A stretch of 64,000 nucleotides of DNA from Ischnura elegans. Taxonomy: Eukaryota > Arthropoda > Insecta > Odonata > Coenagrionidae. Positions 47,534-61,300 of this stretch are shown in pieces. The DNA lies in NCBI RefSeq assembly GCF_921293095.1, contig NW_025791724.1:186001-250000 (forward strand), written 5' to 3'. A model generated the notes under the pieces. The model had not been told where the DNA came from, did no database searches, and saw only the letters and a list, made by a program, of their open reading frames with translations. Within the stretch, counting starts at the first letter, position 1. Every line of letters starts with the position of its first letter. Both the position numbers and the translations under genes were made by a program.

Positions 47534-48443
47534 GGCACAGAAAGCGCACGGAGTGAAACGAACGGGGCGAACCGAAAACCGTAGGAGCGTCAAACGGAGT
47601 CATTCCATTTCCTTCGAATATCACGACTCGCGGCGCAATCGGAATACTCTCGCGACATTCAGCCCCCGCCGGAAAGGGGAAACGATAATCGAGTGCCGCC
47701 GTTTGTGGAATAACGGCACGAGAACAAAAATTATGGACATTCGTCCGCTTCTCCCGGGGATCGCGGGTTCGCGGCAGCGCGAACGATCGCAGTCGCACGC
47801 GGAAAGAGTGATTTCGGCGTCGCGAAAAGGCGAGATCGAGGGAAACAGTCGCGTTTCGGCGACGCCGAAGTGGCGTCTCGATCGTCGATCGAAATCGCCG
47901 CAAACTCGGATCGAAAAGTGCAACAGACGAATGCACAACCGCGGATCGAGTCGTCGCGACACGACGCCGATCCGTCCGACAGGCACATCTTCCGACCATC
48001 GTTCTCCGTCCGCGGGGCGCCGTCCAGACCGGCGCCGGCGTGCCGGCACACGCAGGAAGGTTCAGAGAAACGGCGAGGCAGGTCGCCGATCGACCACGCG
48101 AACCCGCGACGCCACGGCGACACTTTAATTATCGGGTCGGAAGGCGCGCCGGTGACATGCCGTATTTCGCTCGGGCGCCGCGGCGCCCGCGAGGTTCCGG
48201 TCGCCGACGGCGGGCCGCCCGCGCGCGGCCGGGACTGTCGCCTCGCGCGTCGAGATCGGACGCCGACGTCGGAGCCGCCGGCGCCGTCCGAAACGATAAA
48301 GTGCGAGACGAAGTCGAGTACAAAGATTCGAAGGAGAACGCCGACGACAAGTTCGACAGCGGCGAACGCGCTCCGAAATGGTACGATATCTCGAAGGTGG
48401 GAAACGCGAAAATTTCATCGCTTCATACCTCTCGTCCGAGACC
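47534..48443. other. CpG-rich block upstream of H1, unit 2
   Basis: Co-linear with 17340-18249, with one C to G difference at about 48193. Confidence 0.6.
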
Positions 48444-49166
48444 ATGGCAGACGCTACCGCAGCAGCCGCAGCAGCGCCCCCGGCGGCCCAGCCGTCCGGC
48501 ACCGCAGCCGTCAAGCCCCTGCCCGCCGCCTCCGCAGCATCCAAGAAGGCCAGCAAGGGCGCCGCCTCCAAGAAGGCCCGCGCAAAGCCCTCCCATCCAC
48601 CGACCTCCGAGATGGTCAACAACGCCGTCAAGAGCCTCAAGGAACGCGGCGGCTCCTCCCTCCAGGCCATCAAGAAGTACATCGCCGCCTCCTACAAGGT
48701 CGACGCCGAGAAGCTCTCCCCCTTCATCAAGAAGTACCTCAAGTCCGCCGTCACCTCCGGCACACTCGTACAGACCAAGGGCAAGGGAGCGTCGGGGTCC
48801 TTCAAGCTGAGCTCCACCACGCTGAAGGACAAGGCTGCACCCGCTGCAGCCAAGGCGAAGAAGACCGCAGCCAAGAAGACCGCCGCGGCCAAGAAGCCGA
48901 AGCCCGCGAAGAAGGAGAAGGCTGCCACCAAGCGGTCCGCGCCCAAGGAGCGCTCCAAGTCCGCGCCTCCTGCGAAGAAGGCAAAGAAAGCAGACAAGCC
49001 CAAGAAGAAGCCCGCAGCAGCCAAGCCAGCGGCGAAGGCAGCAAAGTCCCCATCGAAGGCAAAGAAGGCGCCCACCAAGCCCAAGGCGCCCAAGCCCAAG
49101 AAGACGCCCACCAAGCCCAAGCCCGCGGCAGCAAAGAAGGCCGCCGCCGCCCCCAAGAAGAAGTGA
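48444..49166 (+). CDS. H1: Histone H1, unit 2
   Basis: Encodes the same 240-residue linker histone as 18250-18972, with no amino-acid difference noticed. It is followed by the same stem-loop. Just downstream, two base differences flank the AATAAA (TTACCCAATAAA in unit 1, TTACCAAATAAA here), leaving the signal intact. Confidence 0.97.
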   Translation: MADATAAAAAAPPAAQPSGTAAVKPLPAASAASKKASKGAASKKARAKPSHPPTSEMVNNAVKSLKERGGSSLQAIKKYIAASYKVDAEKLSPFIKKYLKSAVTSGTLVQTKGKGASGSFKLSSTTLKDKAAPAAAKAKKTAAKKTAAAKKPKPAKKEKAATKRSAPKERSKSAPPAKKAKKADKPKKKPAAAKPAAKAAKSPSKAKKAPTKPKAPKPKKTPTKPKPAAAKKAAAAPKKK

Positions 49167-49219
49167 GCGACCGAACCTCGCAGGTTCACCGAACTTCGAT
49201 GTACGCGAAGTTCAATTTA

Positions 49220-49235
49220 GGCCCTCTTAAGGGCC
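49220..49235 (+). terminator. Histone 3' stem-loop of H1, unit 2
   Basis: GGCCCTCTTAAGGGCC, unchanged. Confidence 0.93.
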
Positions 49236-50021
49236 ATCAAGTCATACAGATGACTATTTTCCATGCTTAAAACAAAATTCCAAACTCCTCCACCTTACCA
49301 AATAAAGTTTCAAACCTTACCCATTGAAGGAAATGAGTAGATGGACAATATTCCTTCTACAAAACCGCTAATTTTACGTCAAATTAATGCACCTTCCATT
49401 GAAGGTTGTCAGATAATTTTTTGGCAGTAAAAATTTACCTATGAACCTAAGTTTCGAAAGAGACGTCTGCTGCAGCAGAAAGCCTGATTGCTCAAAAGAA
49501 TGAAGTATTTGCGTTTCACATATTTGCAACCAAGACGGTCGATTGTTGAAAACAATGAAATCTTGGCGAATGTCATTGTTGCATTAGTATTTTCCGTGAC
49601 AAAACTGCTGGCGGAAAACAATCGTCGCGCATGGCAACATCTCCTGACGACATTTTTTGAGTTCGAGAGATGCCTACATTGTCGTAAGTCGATAAACGAT
49701 TGAGTGTACTCCTGACTTTGTTATTCTGAAAGAACTTCGAAATTTCCGTTACTTATGAAATTTAAATTGCCATTCTGTAAAGATAACATTTTCCGTCAGG
49801 AAACTGCCAGGATGCCAAGCACTCCATCTGCAAAAAAACATCTTTTCATAAGTTATATTCATACCTTCCAGTATTTTTCTATACTATTTTTCATTAGTTA
49901 ATTATAATTATCATTAATTACAACTTTATTATTTTTTCATTCTCTTTCAGCTTTTCTTTATGAAATATTATTTCATTCTCGTCGATGAAAGCAATGGGAA
50001 ACAATCGTCTGTATGACGTCT
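49236..50021. other. H1-H3 intergenic spacer, unit 2
   Basis: Co-linear with 19042-19827 with a few single-base changes (for example C to G near 49687). No gene is seen. Confidence 0.6.
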
Positions 50022-50037
50022 AGTCCTGAAAAGGACT
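50022..50037 (-). terminator. Histone 3' stem-loop of H3, unit 2
   Basis: Minus-strand AGTCCTTTTCAGGACT, unchanged. Confidence 0.93.
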
Positions 50038-50077
50038 TTTGTTTTTGTGCCGACAAGAAGTCGACAGCGACGACGAT

Positions 50078-50981
<904 letters not shown>

Positions 50982-51040
50982 ATTTCCATCGCGGCAGCAG
51001 CCCATTACATCTGGCAGCTGCAGCATCATCGAATAACAAA

Positions 51041-51056
51041 GGTCCTTTTCAGGACC
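51041..51056 (+). terminator. Histone 3' stem-loop of H4, unit 2
   Basis: GGTCCTTTTCAGGACC, unchanged. Confidence 0.95.
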
Positions 51057-51875
51057 ATAGAACATGCAGGATATTATTTGCCATTGCTTACACTCGTCGC
51101 AATCACAGAAATGTGATGTCATCGATAATACATGAGAACTAAGGTACTGGTTGAGTAAAGAAAAAAAAATTGATGGAATTGTCACATGACAAGTTACTAT
51201 TATGCTAGTAAACCAAATACTTTCATTCATATTGAAAGTTGATTGAGTAAACTGCTGAGGGACGATCAATTTGTTTCTATTTCTTAATCCAACCCATATT
51301 ACCGACTTCAACAATAATGGTCACTAAGTGTTCTATTTCCGGTAGTTATTGTTACATTTTACAGCGGCACAAGCCGTTAACAATGTCGTCCATTGATAGT
51401 GTTACTTAGCAACGACCAAACGCCTTCGTCGATTTTCAAACAATTCTTCGACCGAATGCGGTGACTATGACACATTGTTATACATCGCCTATCTGTTGCT
51501 TAGAAACGCACTGCTGCCAACATATTTTCAAACTGCTACATAGCATTCGGACTTTTTGGATATCCATTCAAATGTTCCTTTTACAAGGCGAAGCTATGGT
51601 ATTGCAACATGTTTTTCCCCCATCATAATACTAATCCCTTAATTACTATTCATTCATCATCACAGTTTCTCTAACTCTGTTGGTATGCTTTCGTCACACT
51701 TGCTATCGTTCTATTATGTTATAATTTTCAAATTTTATAACCACTTGACAACTCGATCCACGACCTCTCCACCAGAGAAACAGAAAGTAATTTCTAGACT
51801 TTTTATGTGCACATTCTGGGAAGAGTACCAAATTCTTTGACATAGTCGTAAGACTGACAGACCTAGATGGTTTGC
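51057..51875. other. H4-H2A intergenic spacer, unit 2
   Basis: Co-linear with 20863-21682 but one A shorter in an A-run, which shifts the unit offset from 30194 to 30193. X-box-like GTTACTTAGCAAC is at 51401-51413. No gene is seen. Confidence 0.6.
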
Positions 51876-51891
51876 GGTCCTAAAAAGGACC
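51876..51891 (-). terminator. Histone 3' stem-loop of H2A, unit 2
   Basis: Minus-strand GGTCCTTTTTAGGACC, unchanged. Confidence 0.94.
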
Positions 51892-51923
51892 ATTTTTTTA
51901 TTCTCTTCGTAAGAAGAGAACGC

Positions 51924-52487
<564 letters not shown>

Positions 52488-54999
52488 CATCAGACGACAG
52501 GACCGCGCTGAAGGGACAAATGGAGGCGGTGTGATGCTTGGCTACAAGAAGTCATTATCAGAAACGCCACTACAGTCACCAACCACCGATAGACTGGAAA
52601 TTGTCGGCTCTAAATTCTCCACTTGCAACGGCAGTATCGATGTTTGGAGTGCCTACCTCCCCCCCCGACAGCATGGAATCAGCCGCACCGATCTTGACGC
52701 CATTGCATCTGTACTAACTAACACCGCAATCATCGGCGGTGACCTCAACTGTAAACACGTTGCCTGGGGATGCCGCATCACAAACTCAAGAGGACGAGAT
52801 CTGCATCATGCAGAGCTAACAGTCCCGTTCACTATTCTCCCACCACCAAACCCCACCCACATCTCTGCCGATCCCAACCGTTCAGCTGACATACTAGATC
52901 TCTTCCTTACCAAAAACCTTTCTCCATTCCTCTTACCAACAACTCTTCCACAACTTTCATCTGATCATATCCCGATTTCAATTTCATTACCTCTCTCATA
53001 CCCGATGACTCTTCCTTCCCCTATAGTGAACTGGGACAAATTTACAGCCTGTGCCTCGAAGGTCATTCTTCCCGACCCACGCACCTGCAGCACCACCGAG
53101 GATCTTGAAGACCATGTTACCCTCCTAAACAACAGTTTAAACCACTGCATTGCTGAAGCTTCTTTCACGCCCAAACCTTCTCCCCTCATTGACGACTCTC
53201 TGCCGCCGTCAGTTCTCCCGCTGATGCAGCGCCGAAACAACGCACTTCTCCGCTGGAGAAGAACTCACGATCCAGCTACGCGGAATCTCTACAAAGCACT
53301 ACGCAACCGAGTTACCAGTCTCATCAGGGACCACCGTCAAAAATCTTGGGATAATAAAATCGCCTCTCTGAGCCATAAGGACCATTCCGTCTGGCAACTA
53401 GCGCGTTCCTTAAAAAATAGAAAAACCCCTTCTCCTCCTGTCGATTTCGGTACCTCACAAGCGGCCACCGATCAACAGAAAGCCGACAAATTTGCGGAAC
53501 TGCTGGCAGAAACTTTCCGGGACTCAGCAGATTCAGACATGACGGAAGATTGCCAAATTTCCTACTCCACCGTTCTCCAATGTCCTACACCGCCTTTTCC
53601 GCCAGTCTCTCCATCAGAGCTCCAATCCATCGTCAAGCAGATGCCGAAAAAGAAAGCCCCAGGCCCGGACCTCTTCTCCAACCACCTGATCAAGCAACTG
53701 CCTCCAAACTATACCTTGTTCCTCAGACACCTCTTAAACTCCTGCCTCAAGCTATCCTACTTCCCCAAACCTTGGAAGACCGCCAAGGTCATTCACATCC
53801 CAAAGCCGGGAAAGTCTCCACGGGACCCGAATAACTTCCGACCAATTAGTCTTCTATCGGCATTTGGCAAAATCCTGGAGAAGACTATCCTAAATCGCCT
53901 GCTACCTGAGCTCACCGACAACGCCATCATTCGTGACGAACAAGCTGGTTTCCGCACTGGTCACTCCACTTCCCACCAGATTACCAGGCTCGTGGAATAC
54001 ATCCAACTAGGATATAACATGAAAAAATACATCGTTGGCGTATTCCTCGATCAGTCGAAGGCATTTGACCGTGTCTGGCATCAGGGACTTATACACAAAC
54101 TCCACACCTCTCCCGTCTCCTCATACCTCACCAAAATTATTTTATCCTACTTATCAGACCGAACCTTCTTTTCATCCTTTTCCAGTTCAAAATCCAAATT
54201 ATACCCTATTAACTCCGGCGTTCCCCAAGGTTCCCTACTCTCTCCTACCCTTTTCAACTTGTACATCAACGATTTGCCATCCCATCCAAACACCGATACC
54301 TACCTATATGCAGACGACCTCGCCATTCTCTCCAAGTCCTTTGATCCAGACACGGCCGCCGACCACATCCAAGATCACCTTGATGACGTGGAGGACTGGA
54401 TGACCACATGGAAACTCCAGTTGAATCCATCCAAAAGCCAGGTCATACAATTTGCTCGCAAGAGGAAAAAATCCCTGTCCACTCCCATCTATTACGGGAA
54501 CAAAAGAATCGTCCGAAGTACCACCACCAAATTCCTGGGCATCACTCTAGACGAGAAACTCACCTGGAGCGCCAACACATCCGAAGCCATCCGGAAGGCA
54601 AGAGGCGCAACAGCGGCAATTTACCCGCTATTAAAAAGCCAGCACCTGGCGCTGGACACCAAGAAATTGCTGTTCACGGCAATGATCCGACCGTATCTAA
54701 CCTATGGCTACCCGGCTTGGGGATCAATAGCACACACACACCTACACAAACTAACAGTGTTACAAAACAAGGTCTTAAGGACCATCACGGGCGCCCCCTG
54801 GTTCGTCCGCAACCAATACATTCACGAAAACCTCAAAATTAAAACACTTACACAATGCCTACACGACATAGCCAAATCCTTCGAACACTCTCTGCACAGA
54901 ACAAACAACACGCTACTCACACCAATTTGGAACTACGAAGAAAACCCACACTTTAAATACAACAGACCCAAAAGAGCCATTACACATCCAAACCGCTAA
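52488..54999 (+). CDS. LINE-B ORF2 remnant: endonuclease (partial)-reverse transcriptase
   Basis: About 836 residues of open frame from the junction, without its own start codon. The endonuclease begins mid-domain but keeps GGDLNCKHVAWGC, the NSRGRDL segment and SSDHIPISISL; the N-terminal Asn and Glu motifs are missing. The reverse transcriptase is complete: IPKPGKSP, FRPISLLSAFGK, FLDQSKAFDRVWH, SGVPQGSLLSPTLFNLYIND and YADD (54307-54318). These signatures are Jockey-like. By chance the frame continues into the host promoter to an ATG at 52369, which I do not take as a real start. It cannot retrotranspose on its own because the endonuclease is incomplete. Confidence 0.9.
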
Positions 55000-55131
55000 A
55001 CAAAATTGACTAATTAACCACAAATACACAAACGCCATTCTATACTAAAACCCAACTCGCCGATTACCAGCTGATGCTGAATATCGTGACATTAACGAAT
55101 ACGTTAACCAGAAATGCGATGCGATGCGATG
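52488..55131 (+). mobile_element. LINE-B: 5'-truncated Jockey-clade retrotransposon
   Basis: A 2644-bp insertion flanked by an 11-bp target duplication AATTTTCATTC (52477-52487 and 55132-55142). It lacks 5' UTR, ORF1 and the first part of the endonuclease, as expected for incomplete reverse transcription. The remaining ORF2 is open to 54999. A ~130-bp 3' UTR ends in GATGC repeats instead of poly(A). Protein sequence and tail differ from LINE-A, so it is a separate family. It is absent from unit 1. Confidence 0.92.
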
Positions 55132-55169
55132 AATTTTCATTCTCGCTGCTACGCAACGTTGGTACCAAC

Positions 55170-55541
55170 ATGCCACCCAAGACTAGCGGAAAGGCTGCCA
55201 AGAAGGCCGGCAAGGCCCAGAAGAACATCTCCAAGGGAGACAAGAAGAAGAAGCGCAGGAGGAAGGAGAGCTACGCAATCTACATCTACAAGGTCTTGAA
55301 GCAGGTCCACCCTGACACCGGTATCTCCTCCAAGGCCATGAACATCATGAACTCCTTCGTCAACGACATCTTCGAGAGGATCGCCGCCGAGGCTTCCCGT
55401 CTCGCTCATTACAACAAGCGCTCCACCATCACCTCCAGGGAGGTGCAGACCGCCGTCAGGCTCCTGCTCCCCGGTGAACTGGCCAAGCACGCCGTGTCTG
55501 AGGGCACCAAGGCTGTGACCAAGTACACCAGCTCCAAGTAA
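55170..55541 (+). CDS. H2B: Histone H2B, unit 2
   Basis: Same 123-residue protein as unit 1. The gene has lost its TATA box to the far side of LINE-B. An ATG inside the LINE-B tail (55074) is in frame with H2B and would add 32 residues to any protein made from a transcript starting in the LINE. The canonical start at 55170 is chosen because it matches unit 1 and insect H2B. Confidence 0.98.
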   Translation: MPPKTSGKAAKKAGKAQKNISKGDKKKKRRRKESYAIYIYKVLKQVHPDTGISSKAMNIMNSFVNDIFERIAAEASRLAHYNKRSTITSREVQTAVRLLLPGELAKHAVSEGTKAVTKYTSSK

Positions 55542-55562
55542 ATTACTTGGTAGCGCCCCAAC

Positions 55563-55578
55563 GGCCCTTTTTAGGGCC
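55563..55578 (+). terminator. Histone 3' stem-loop of H2B, unit 2
   Basis: GGCCCTTTTTAGGGCC, unchanged. Confidence 0.94.
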
Positions 55579-56482
55579 CTACATCATTCAGTGTGATGTT
55601 TCCATTGCTTACTTCAACGACAAAAACGAAGTTCCACTTTAAAATTCACAACGGTAGTCCATATCTCATTTTCAGTGCTCAGAAGGTCCTAATTGTTATG
55701 ATTACTCCTTGGTTGCCATAGCAACAGATTGTTGATCATTCATCAGTTATTTCATTCCAACAGTCGGTGATTGTTGGCGTCGCATTGTCAAAGCGAAGTG
55801 TGACGGTGTCTCCGGGCTCTCTCAAATGTTCAAGTTCAAAAATCGTTTTTCCACGAGCATAACAGATACAATGTTCCCACAAATTAATAATTTATGCAAC
55901 ATTATTTTCTCTTTCCTTATCTTCATGGCAGATGTTTTTCCTTTCCCTCTATCGCGTACATGAATTTCTACTATCGCTATATGTAAAGTCCTCCGTAACG
56001 TCTCCACAGTTCCTCGTTGCATGACAATCCGTCCAGTGCGTTCAAATTTTGTCTACTTGCAGCCGCACGAGACGATCGTTAACGTTATTTCCTTGTTATG
56101 ACAACAAAAGGCACTTTGTAACTCAGAAAACTGGTGGGACAGTTTCTCTTACGTCAAACCGTTTGTCCGTTATTCCATCATTTTCAGTTCACTCCATATT
56201 CCACGTTGGCAGCCCATTGTAATCCATCTTCGAAAGCCTCTACTTTGTCACGGGAGGTCCGCGCTTCAGCTGTCTTCCTTTCCGCAACATTTATGAAAAC
56301 TAACTCTTACAGATCCATTTCCGAAACTGATACTTTTGAAATGGAAATTTTTTATGCGCCGTTGATGCTCAATTTCATTCCTGTATGACATTTCACTCCA
56401 AATTGTTACAAAGTCAGATAGTGAACTATCGAATCTAATCACCGAATGAGTATAACATTCTTCAAAAGCCATACATATCTTC
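55579..56482. other. H2B-5S spacer, unit 2 to unit 3
   Basis: Co-linear with 30187-31090 (offset 25392), with one difference noticed (T to A near 56141). X-box GTTGCCATAGCAAC is at 55712-55725. No gene is seen. Confidence 0.6.
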
Positions 56483-56497
56483 GCCAACGGCCATACC
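56483..56497 (+). pseudogene. 5S rRNA gene, unit 3: nt 1-15 left of the insertion
   Basis: GCCAACGGCCATACC is identical to the first 15 nt of the intact 5S. The gene continues at 62333 after LINE-C. CATACC (nt 10-15) is present on both sides as the target duplication. Confidence 0.95.
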
Positions 56498-56586
56498 GGA
56501 CGGACGTGTTTGCGGAGCGCTCTGCTAGCCCGAACGCGAGATAAGACACCCGGCCGGGAGGCCTGCCTCGGCCGCCCGCGCGAGGC

Positions 56587-56612
56587 GACGATCGCCCGTT
56601 CTGGCGATCGTC
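56587..56612 (+). other. Perfect 10-bp hairpin in LINE-C 5' UTR
   Basis: GACGATCGCC and GGCGATCGTC are separated by a six-base loop, and TTTTGTTTTTT follows. It lies ~90 bases from the element's 5' end, in a GC-rich part. Its role is unknown. Confidence 0.7.
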
Positions 56613-56921
56613 TTTTGTTTTTTCGTGTGTTTGACGATCGGAAAAAATTTCCGGAGCAACCATGTGATTTCTGTTTTTTCTCTCTACCGACCTACGGGCT
56701 ATAGTTTAGCCACAGTGAAACAGTGTTTGAAGGTTTTTCTTTAGTTTATTCTACGAGTGGTGATTAAGTTACTTTTTTCTTTGTTTTGGTGAGTAGCGGA
56801 GTGTGCTCGCCCCTGCCTGCGCGCAGTCTGCGCCGGGCAGGATTATCATCAGCGATCCCCTTTTTCTTTCTCCCCAATTTGTTTCGTGTTCTTCCCCCCC
56901 CAATGTGCTTATGTTAGTGTG

Positions 56922-58358
56922 ATGATGGAAGTCAATCGCACTAACACGATCGTCATCACGACGGAGGAAACGGCGAGATTCGCTACACCGCTGGAGGCGC
57001 ACGTTTTTGTAAAGAAGACGTTGGGCCTCGCGGTGGAGGATGTCGACGGTATTCAGATCGGTTATAACCGAAGGAACATATATTTGAAGTTGAAAAATGA
57101 AATTATCCTGAAGAAGGTCTTAGAAATGAAAACGAGAACGCTACCTTTTCCCACCCAGGAGGGAAAAATCATGACGGCCAACATAGACTCCACGGACGAC
57201 GCCCCTGTCCTCGTAAAAATCATGTGCCTGCCGCTAGAGATGCCCATCGCAGTGGTCACCGATGAGCTCAGGCGATTTGGCGACATCAAATCATGCTGGG
57301 AAGGGGTGTGGAGGGGCAAGGACCTCCTCGGTGGCACCAGAACTGGCACCTTTTTTGTAAAAATGGTTGTTAAAGCAAATATCCCCTCCTACCTCAACTT
57401 CAGAGGCCACAGGGCCCTGATACTCTACGAGGGGCAAAAAAAGACGTGTGCCCGGTGCCACGAGGAGGGCCACGTTCGTAAGAACTGTCCGCGAAACGAC
57501 TTTGGAAGGCGTTTTGCGGATGTGGCAGCCCGTTCCCCCTCTGCACCCGCGGACGACGAAGAGACAACAGCTGACATCGCCCAGCATCTTTCAACGATGG
57601 AGGATGAACCGTCGAAGCCTATCCCTCCAAATCCGAAGAGACCCCCTTCCCCGGCTGACATCATCCCTGACCTCAACCCCGACAGCTCAAAAAAGCAGAA
57701 AATAGCCGACGAGGCCTCAAAGGTCTCATACTATACGCCCACAGAATATCCCCCCCTCCCCCAACGAGTGCCGGCCCCTGACCATACAAATCGTCATATC
57801 CTCGCGTCTGTTCGGGTCATCGAGTCCTTTGACCAGCAGACCGACGACGAAGGCGACCCAAAGTCTTCCAAAGAAGCGCTGATGGACACCAGCGGTGCGG
57901 AACCTGCTACAGAACACGTGGCAGATAACGCAGCGGAATATGAGGGTGAAATAATAGAAGACCTTTTCACCCCAAACGAAGTAATTACCATCAGCACCGT
58001 CACTTCCCCCTCTACCTCCCCTACCTCCCTTTCCCTTCACAACTCCTTCTCCGACCTCTCGCATATCAGCGAGAGCGACCCCATCCCATCCCTCACCCTC
58101 GACATGGCGGAGAAAGGCGACCGGCAGGCGACGACCTCCCCCACACGCTCGCCGTCCCACGGAGCTGTCCCTCCCAGCGGGAGTCTAAGTGGCAGCGATG
58201 CCGAACCGGAGCGGGGTGTGGGAGAAGGCGGAAGCAGCCAAGAGCAGCCGACGGATTCTCGACGCTCACGCCGCCGATCCCATAACGGGTCGTCGAGACG
58301 AAAGAGCAAACAAAAGACGGAAGACGTGCCCCCTTCTTCAAGTTCGATTCCCACGTGA
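56922..58358 (+). CDS. LINE-C ORF1 protein (Gag-like, CCHC)
   Basis: 478 residues from the first ATG of MMEVNRTNTIVITTEE; the frame is open further upstream but has no ATG there. An N-terminal alpha/beta region (about 1-170) resembles the folded part of Tx1/R1-type ORF1 proteins. One zinc knuckle CARCHEEGHVRKNC (C-x2-C-x4-H-x4-C, residues 176-189) follows. The rest is acidic and Ser/Pro-rich with a basic Arg/Ser/Lys end. It should bind the LINE RNA. Its stop is 23 bases before the first ATG of ORF2. Confidence 0.88.
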   Translation: MMEVNRTNTIVITTEETARFATPLEAHVFVKKTLGLAVEDVDGIQIGYNRRNIYLKLKNEIILKKVLEMKTRTLPFPTQEGKIMTANIDSTDDAPVLVKIMCLPLEMPIAVVTDELRRFGDIKSCWEGVWRGKDLLGGTRTGTFFVKMVVKANIPSYLNFRGHRALILYEGQKKTCARCHEEGHVRKNCPRNDFGRRFADVAARSPSAPADDEETTADIAQHLSTMEDEPSKPIPPNPKRPPSPADIIPDLNPDSSKKQKIADEASKVSYYTPTEYPPLPQRVPAPDHTNRHILASVRVIESFDQQTDDEGDPKSSKEALMDTSGAEPATEHVADNAAEYEGEIIEDLFTPNEVITISTVTSPSTSPTSLSLHNSFSDLSHISESDPIPSLTLDMAEKGDRQATTSPTRSPSHGAVPPSGSLSGSDAEPERGVGEGGSSQEQPTDSRRSRRRSHNGSSRRKSKQKTEDVPPSSSSIPT

Positions 58359-58381
58359 GTCTTTCTTCCCACTGGCCCGTA

Positions 58382-61300
58382 ATGAAAATTCTTTCCTTAA
58401 ACATTGCGGGGATTTATAATCCCCTTAAGATAAATTTAATTCTAAATTTCATAAAAACACAAAATATAGACATCGCATGTATTCAAGAGTCAATAGAGGG
58501 GATCATTTGGCCTGACCCCCTCTACCGGTCCTTCGCCAATTGCGACGGGCCGGGCCGAGGTACGACTATTTTAATTAAATCCGGGCTTCCGGTAAGAAAT
58601 ATCAGATTCCACCCCTCAGGGAGAATAACCTCCCTAACTGTATTCGACATCCATGTGGTAAACGTCTACGCTCCTGCGCATGTTGAGCGGAGGGTGGACA
58701 GAGATTTGTTTTTAAATGAAACACTGTTGCCGTATTTACATGTTTTTACTGGGAAAGCCATTCTCGCGGGGGATTTTAATTGTACTTATCGCGGCGAAGA
58801 TCGTCAATCTTCCCGCGCTCGTATCGAACCTCCGAGCCGGGCTTTTAAAATGTTAATAGATTCTGTATGTTTAACAGATAGTTTTTTAAATTCCAATTCT
58901 GACACTGTGCCATTCACGCGCACGGGCCCAACATCGCGCTCGAGAATTGACTTCATCTTTTTATCCAAAGCCCTTAAATCCTTCCCTCGAACCCCGTATT
59001 TATTGCCAGTGTCTCTCTCTGACCACTGTGCCCTTATTCTAGACCTCTCCCTACCCTTACCTTCCCTCACCCCGGTCATTTCCAATGCAACTCCCTTTTG
59101 GCGTCTAGATACTCGACTCTTAGGAATGTCCGAGTACATTGAGTTAATCAGGGCGAAGGTAGTTCAGCTGGCTGACTCCTTCGACCCAAACATGGACGCA
59201 ATTATATGGTGGGAGAGCATCTTCAAGCCCAAGGCTACCCTCTTGCTGAGGAAAATGTCCAGGCAATGGAAAAAACGGAAAGATGCCACAATAAAATTTT
59301 ATAGGTTGGCTTTGAAAGAGCTCATTACCTTGCCTCGCCGGCCTGATAACTATTACGCCATGGTGCGAGAATTGAAAGGCACTATTCTAACCCATGAAAT
59401 TGCTCGTTACTCTCCCCGCAGCTGGCAGCGGGAGATAGATAAGGAGGGGTGGGGCCCGCTATCCCTCTCTGAGCTCAAGCGAGTAATAAGAATGAAAAAT
59501 AAGCACTCCACTGCAAATATCGACCGCCTCATGAGTGAGGCGGAGGGACATTTCAAGGGCACATATGACCGCTACCCTGCTTGGAGTGATGCGCACTGCC
59601 CCCCACTCCCCGCCTTACCCACGCTCCCGCCTGATGAGTCCCTCGAGCTCGAAAGCGCGATCCGAGGGGAGGAGGTGGAGCTGGTTCTCCGCTCCCTCCC
59701 CAAGGGTAAGTCACCCGGCTCGGACGGGCTTCCCTACGAGTTTTATGCCGCATGCTGGGACATTTTAACTCCGGTGTTGACGCGAATTTTTAATGATTTT
59801 TATATTTCTGGCGGCGAGTTGGCTCCAAGTCAGCGGACCGCGGTGATTACCTTATTGCCAAAGAAGGATCGGCCGAAGTCGTGTAACGACCTACGGCCGA
59901 TCGCCCTATTAAACTGTGATATTAAAATTTTTAGCCGAATTTTAAAAAACAGATTCTCGGCCGTTGCCGATTTGATTTTAGACAAATCCCAGTATGCGGT
60001 CTCTAAAGAACGTAGCATCCTGGATGCTTCGGCTTTGCTGAGAGACCTTTTTATCACGCCAAACAGTAATCCTTTTTATTGTGTTTTAGCTATAGATCTC
60101 AGCAAAGCCTTTGATTTTATTAGGATCGAGTTCATTTTAACTGTTTTAAAACGAATGGCTTTTCCTGATATTTTTACTAATGTTATTAAATTATTATACA
60201 CTGACGCCACTGCCTGTCTTCGGGTTGGGGGAGGGTTTTCAGGGCCCTTTTTAGTCAGGAATTCAGTCCGTCAGGGGTGCCCCCTATCTATGGCTCTCTT
60301 CGCGGTAGCCATGGACCCTCTAATTAGAGGATTACAGCTGGCGGGGGTTGGCATTGAGCGTTTCGGCTCAAGATATACCGGGATTGTGTACGCCGATGAC
60401 ATTACTCTTTTCATCGACAATCACGAGCAGATGGAGTCTGCTCGTGAGGTAATCGAGGCGTATACGGCGGGGGGAGTGGAAATTAACCACGTTAAAAGTA
60501 AGGCGATTGTCTTACAAGGGACACCCCCGTCTAATCCCTGCTGGAAGGTGACGCAGGATCCAGTCAAGATTCTCGGTATATGGTGGGAGAAGCCAATCCC
60601 CGCCATGCTCGAGCATAATTGGGATGAGGTCCTTCAGACAATAACTTTTAATATTCGTAAATACACTTGTGTCTCCCTGCCCCTGACGGCTAGGGTTAAA
60701 TTAATTAATACATTGATTTATCCGAAGATTTGGTACGTGGCGCATACATGGCCATTAACACGAAAGCACCATGCACAACTTGTTACACTTACAAACAGCA
60801 TGGTGTGGCACAAAATGCCACGAAAAGTGAAACGGCAACAGCTGTATTTGAGTCGCGATAAGGGGGGGCTTGACCTTATTAATGCTGAAATAAAAGCGCG
60901 AGTGATCCATTGTAAGATCGCTTTTAAGATTCTGGGAGGGGACTCGCCGGAGAGGAGCGCGTTGCTCAAGGCGGCATGGGCTGCCGGCAGCGCCTCCTCT
61001 CACGAGTTAAAAAAATCGCTTGCATCAGCGCGGGCGGTTGCCGACATTGTTCGCCCGGGCGAGGCATTCTTGGTCAAGCGCTTGTATGAACGGGTTTTAA
61101 GGGGAGGGGAGGGGGGTTCTGCGCCCCCCTCCGCCAACTCGTGGAGGAACTGGGCGGCATGCAGGGTGGAGGAGTGTGTCGCCAGTGTTATGTTTGGCGT
61201 GATTGCGGGCCTTCAGCTCACAAGGGTAAATCTTTTTAAAATGGGTCTGGCTGACGCGCCCCTCTGCCCTGTGTGTAATCACATGGATGACCTGCCCCAC

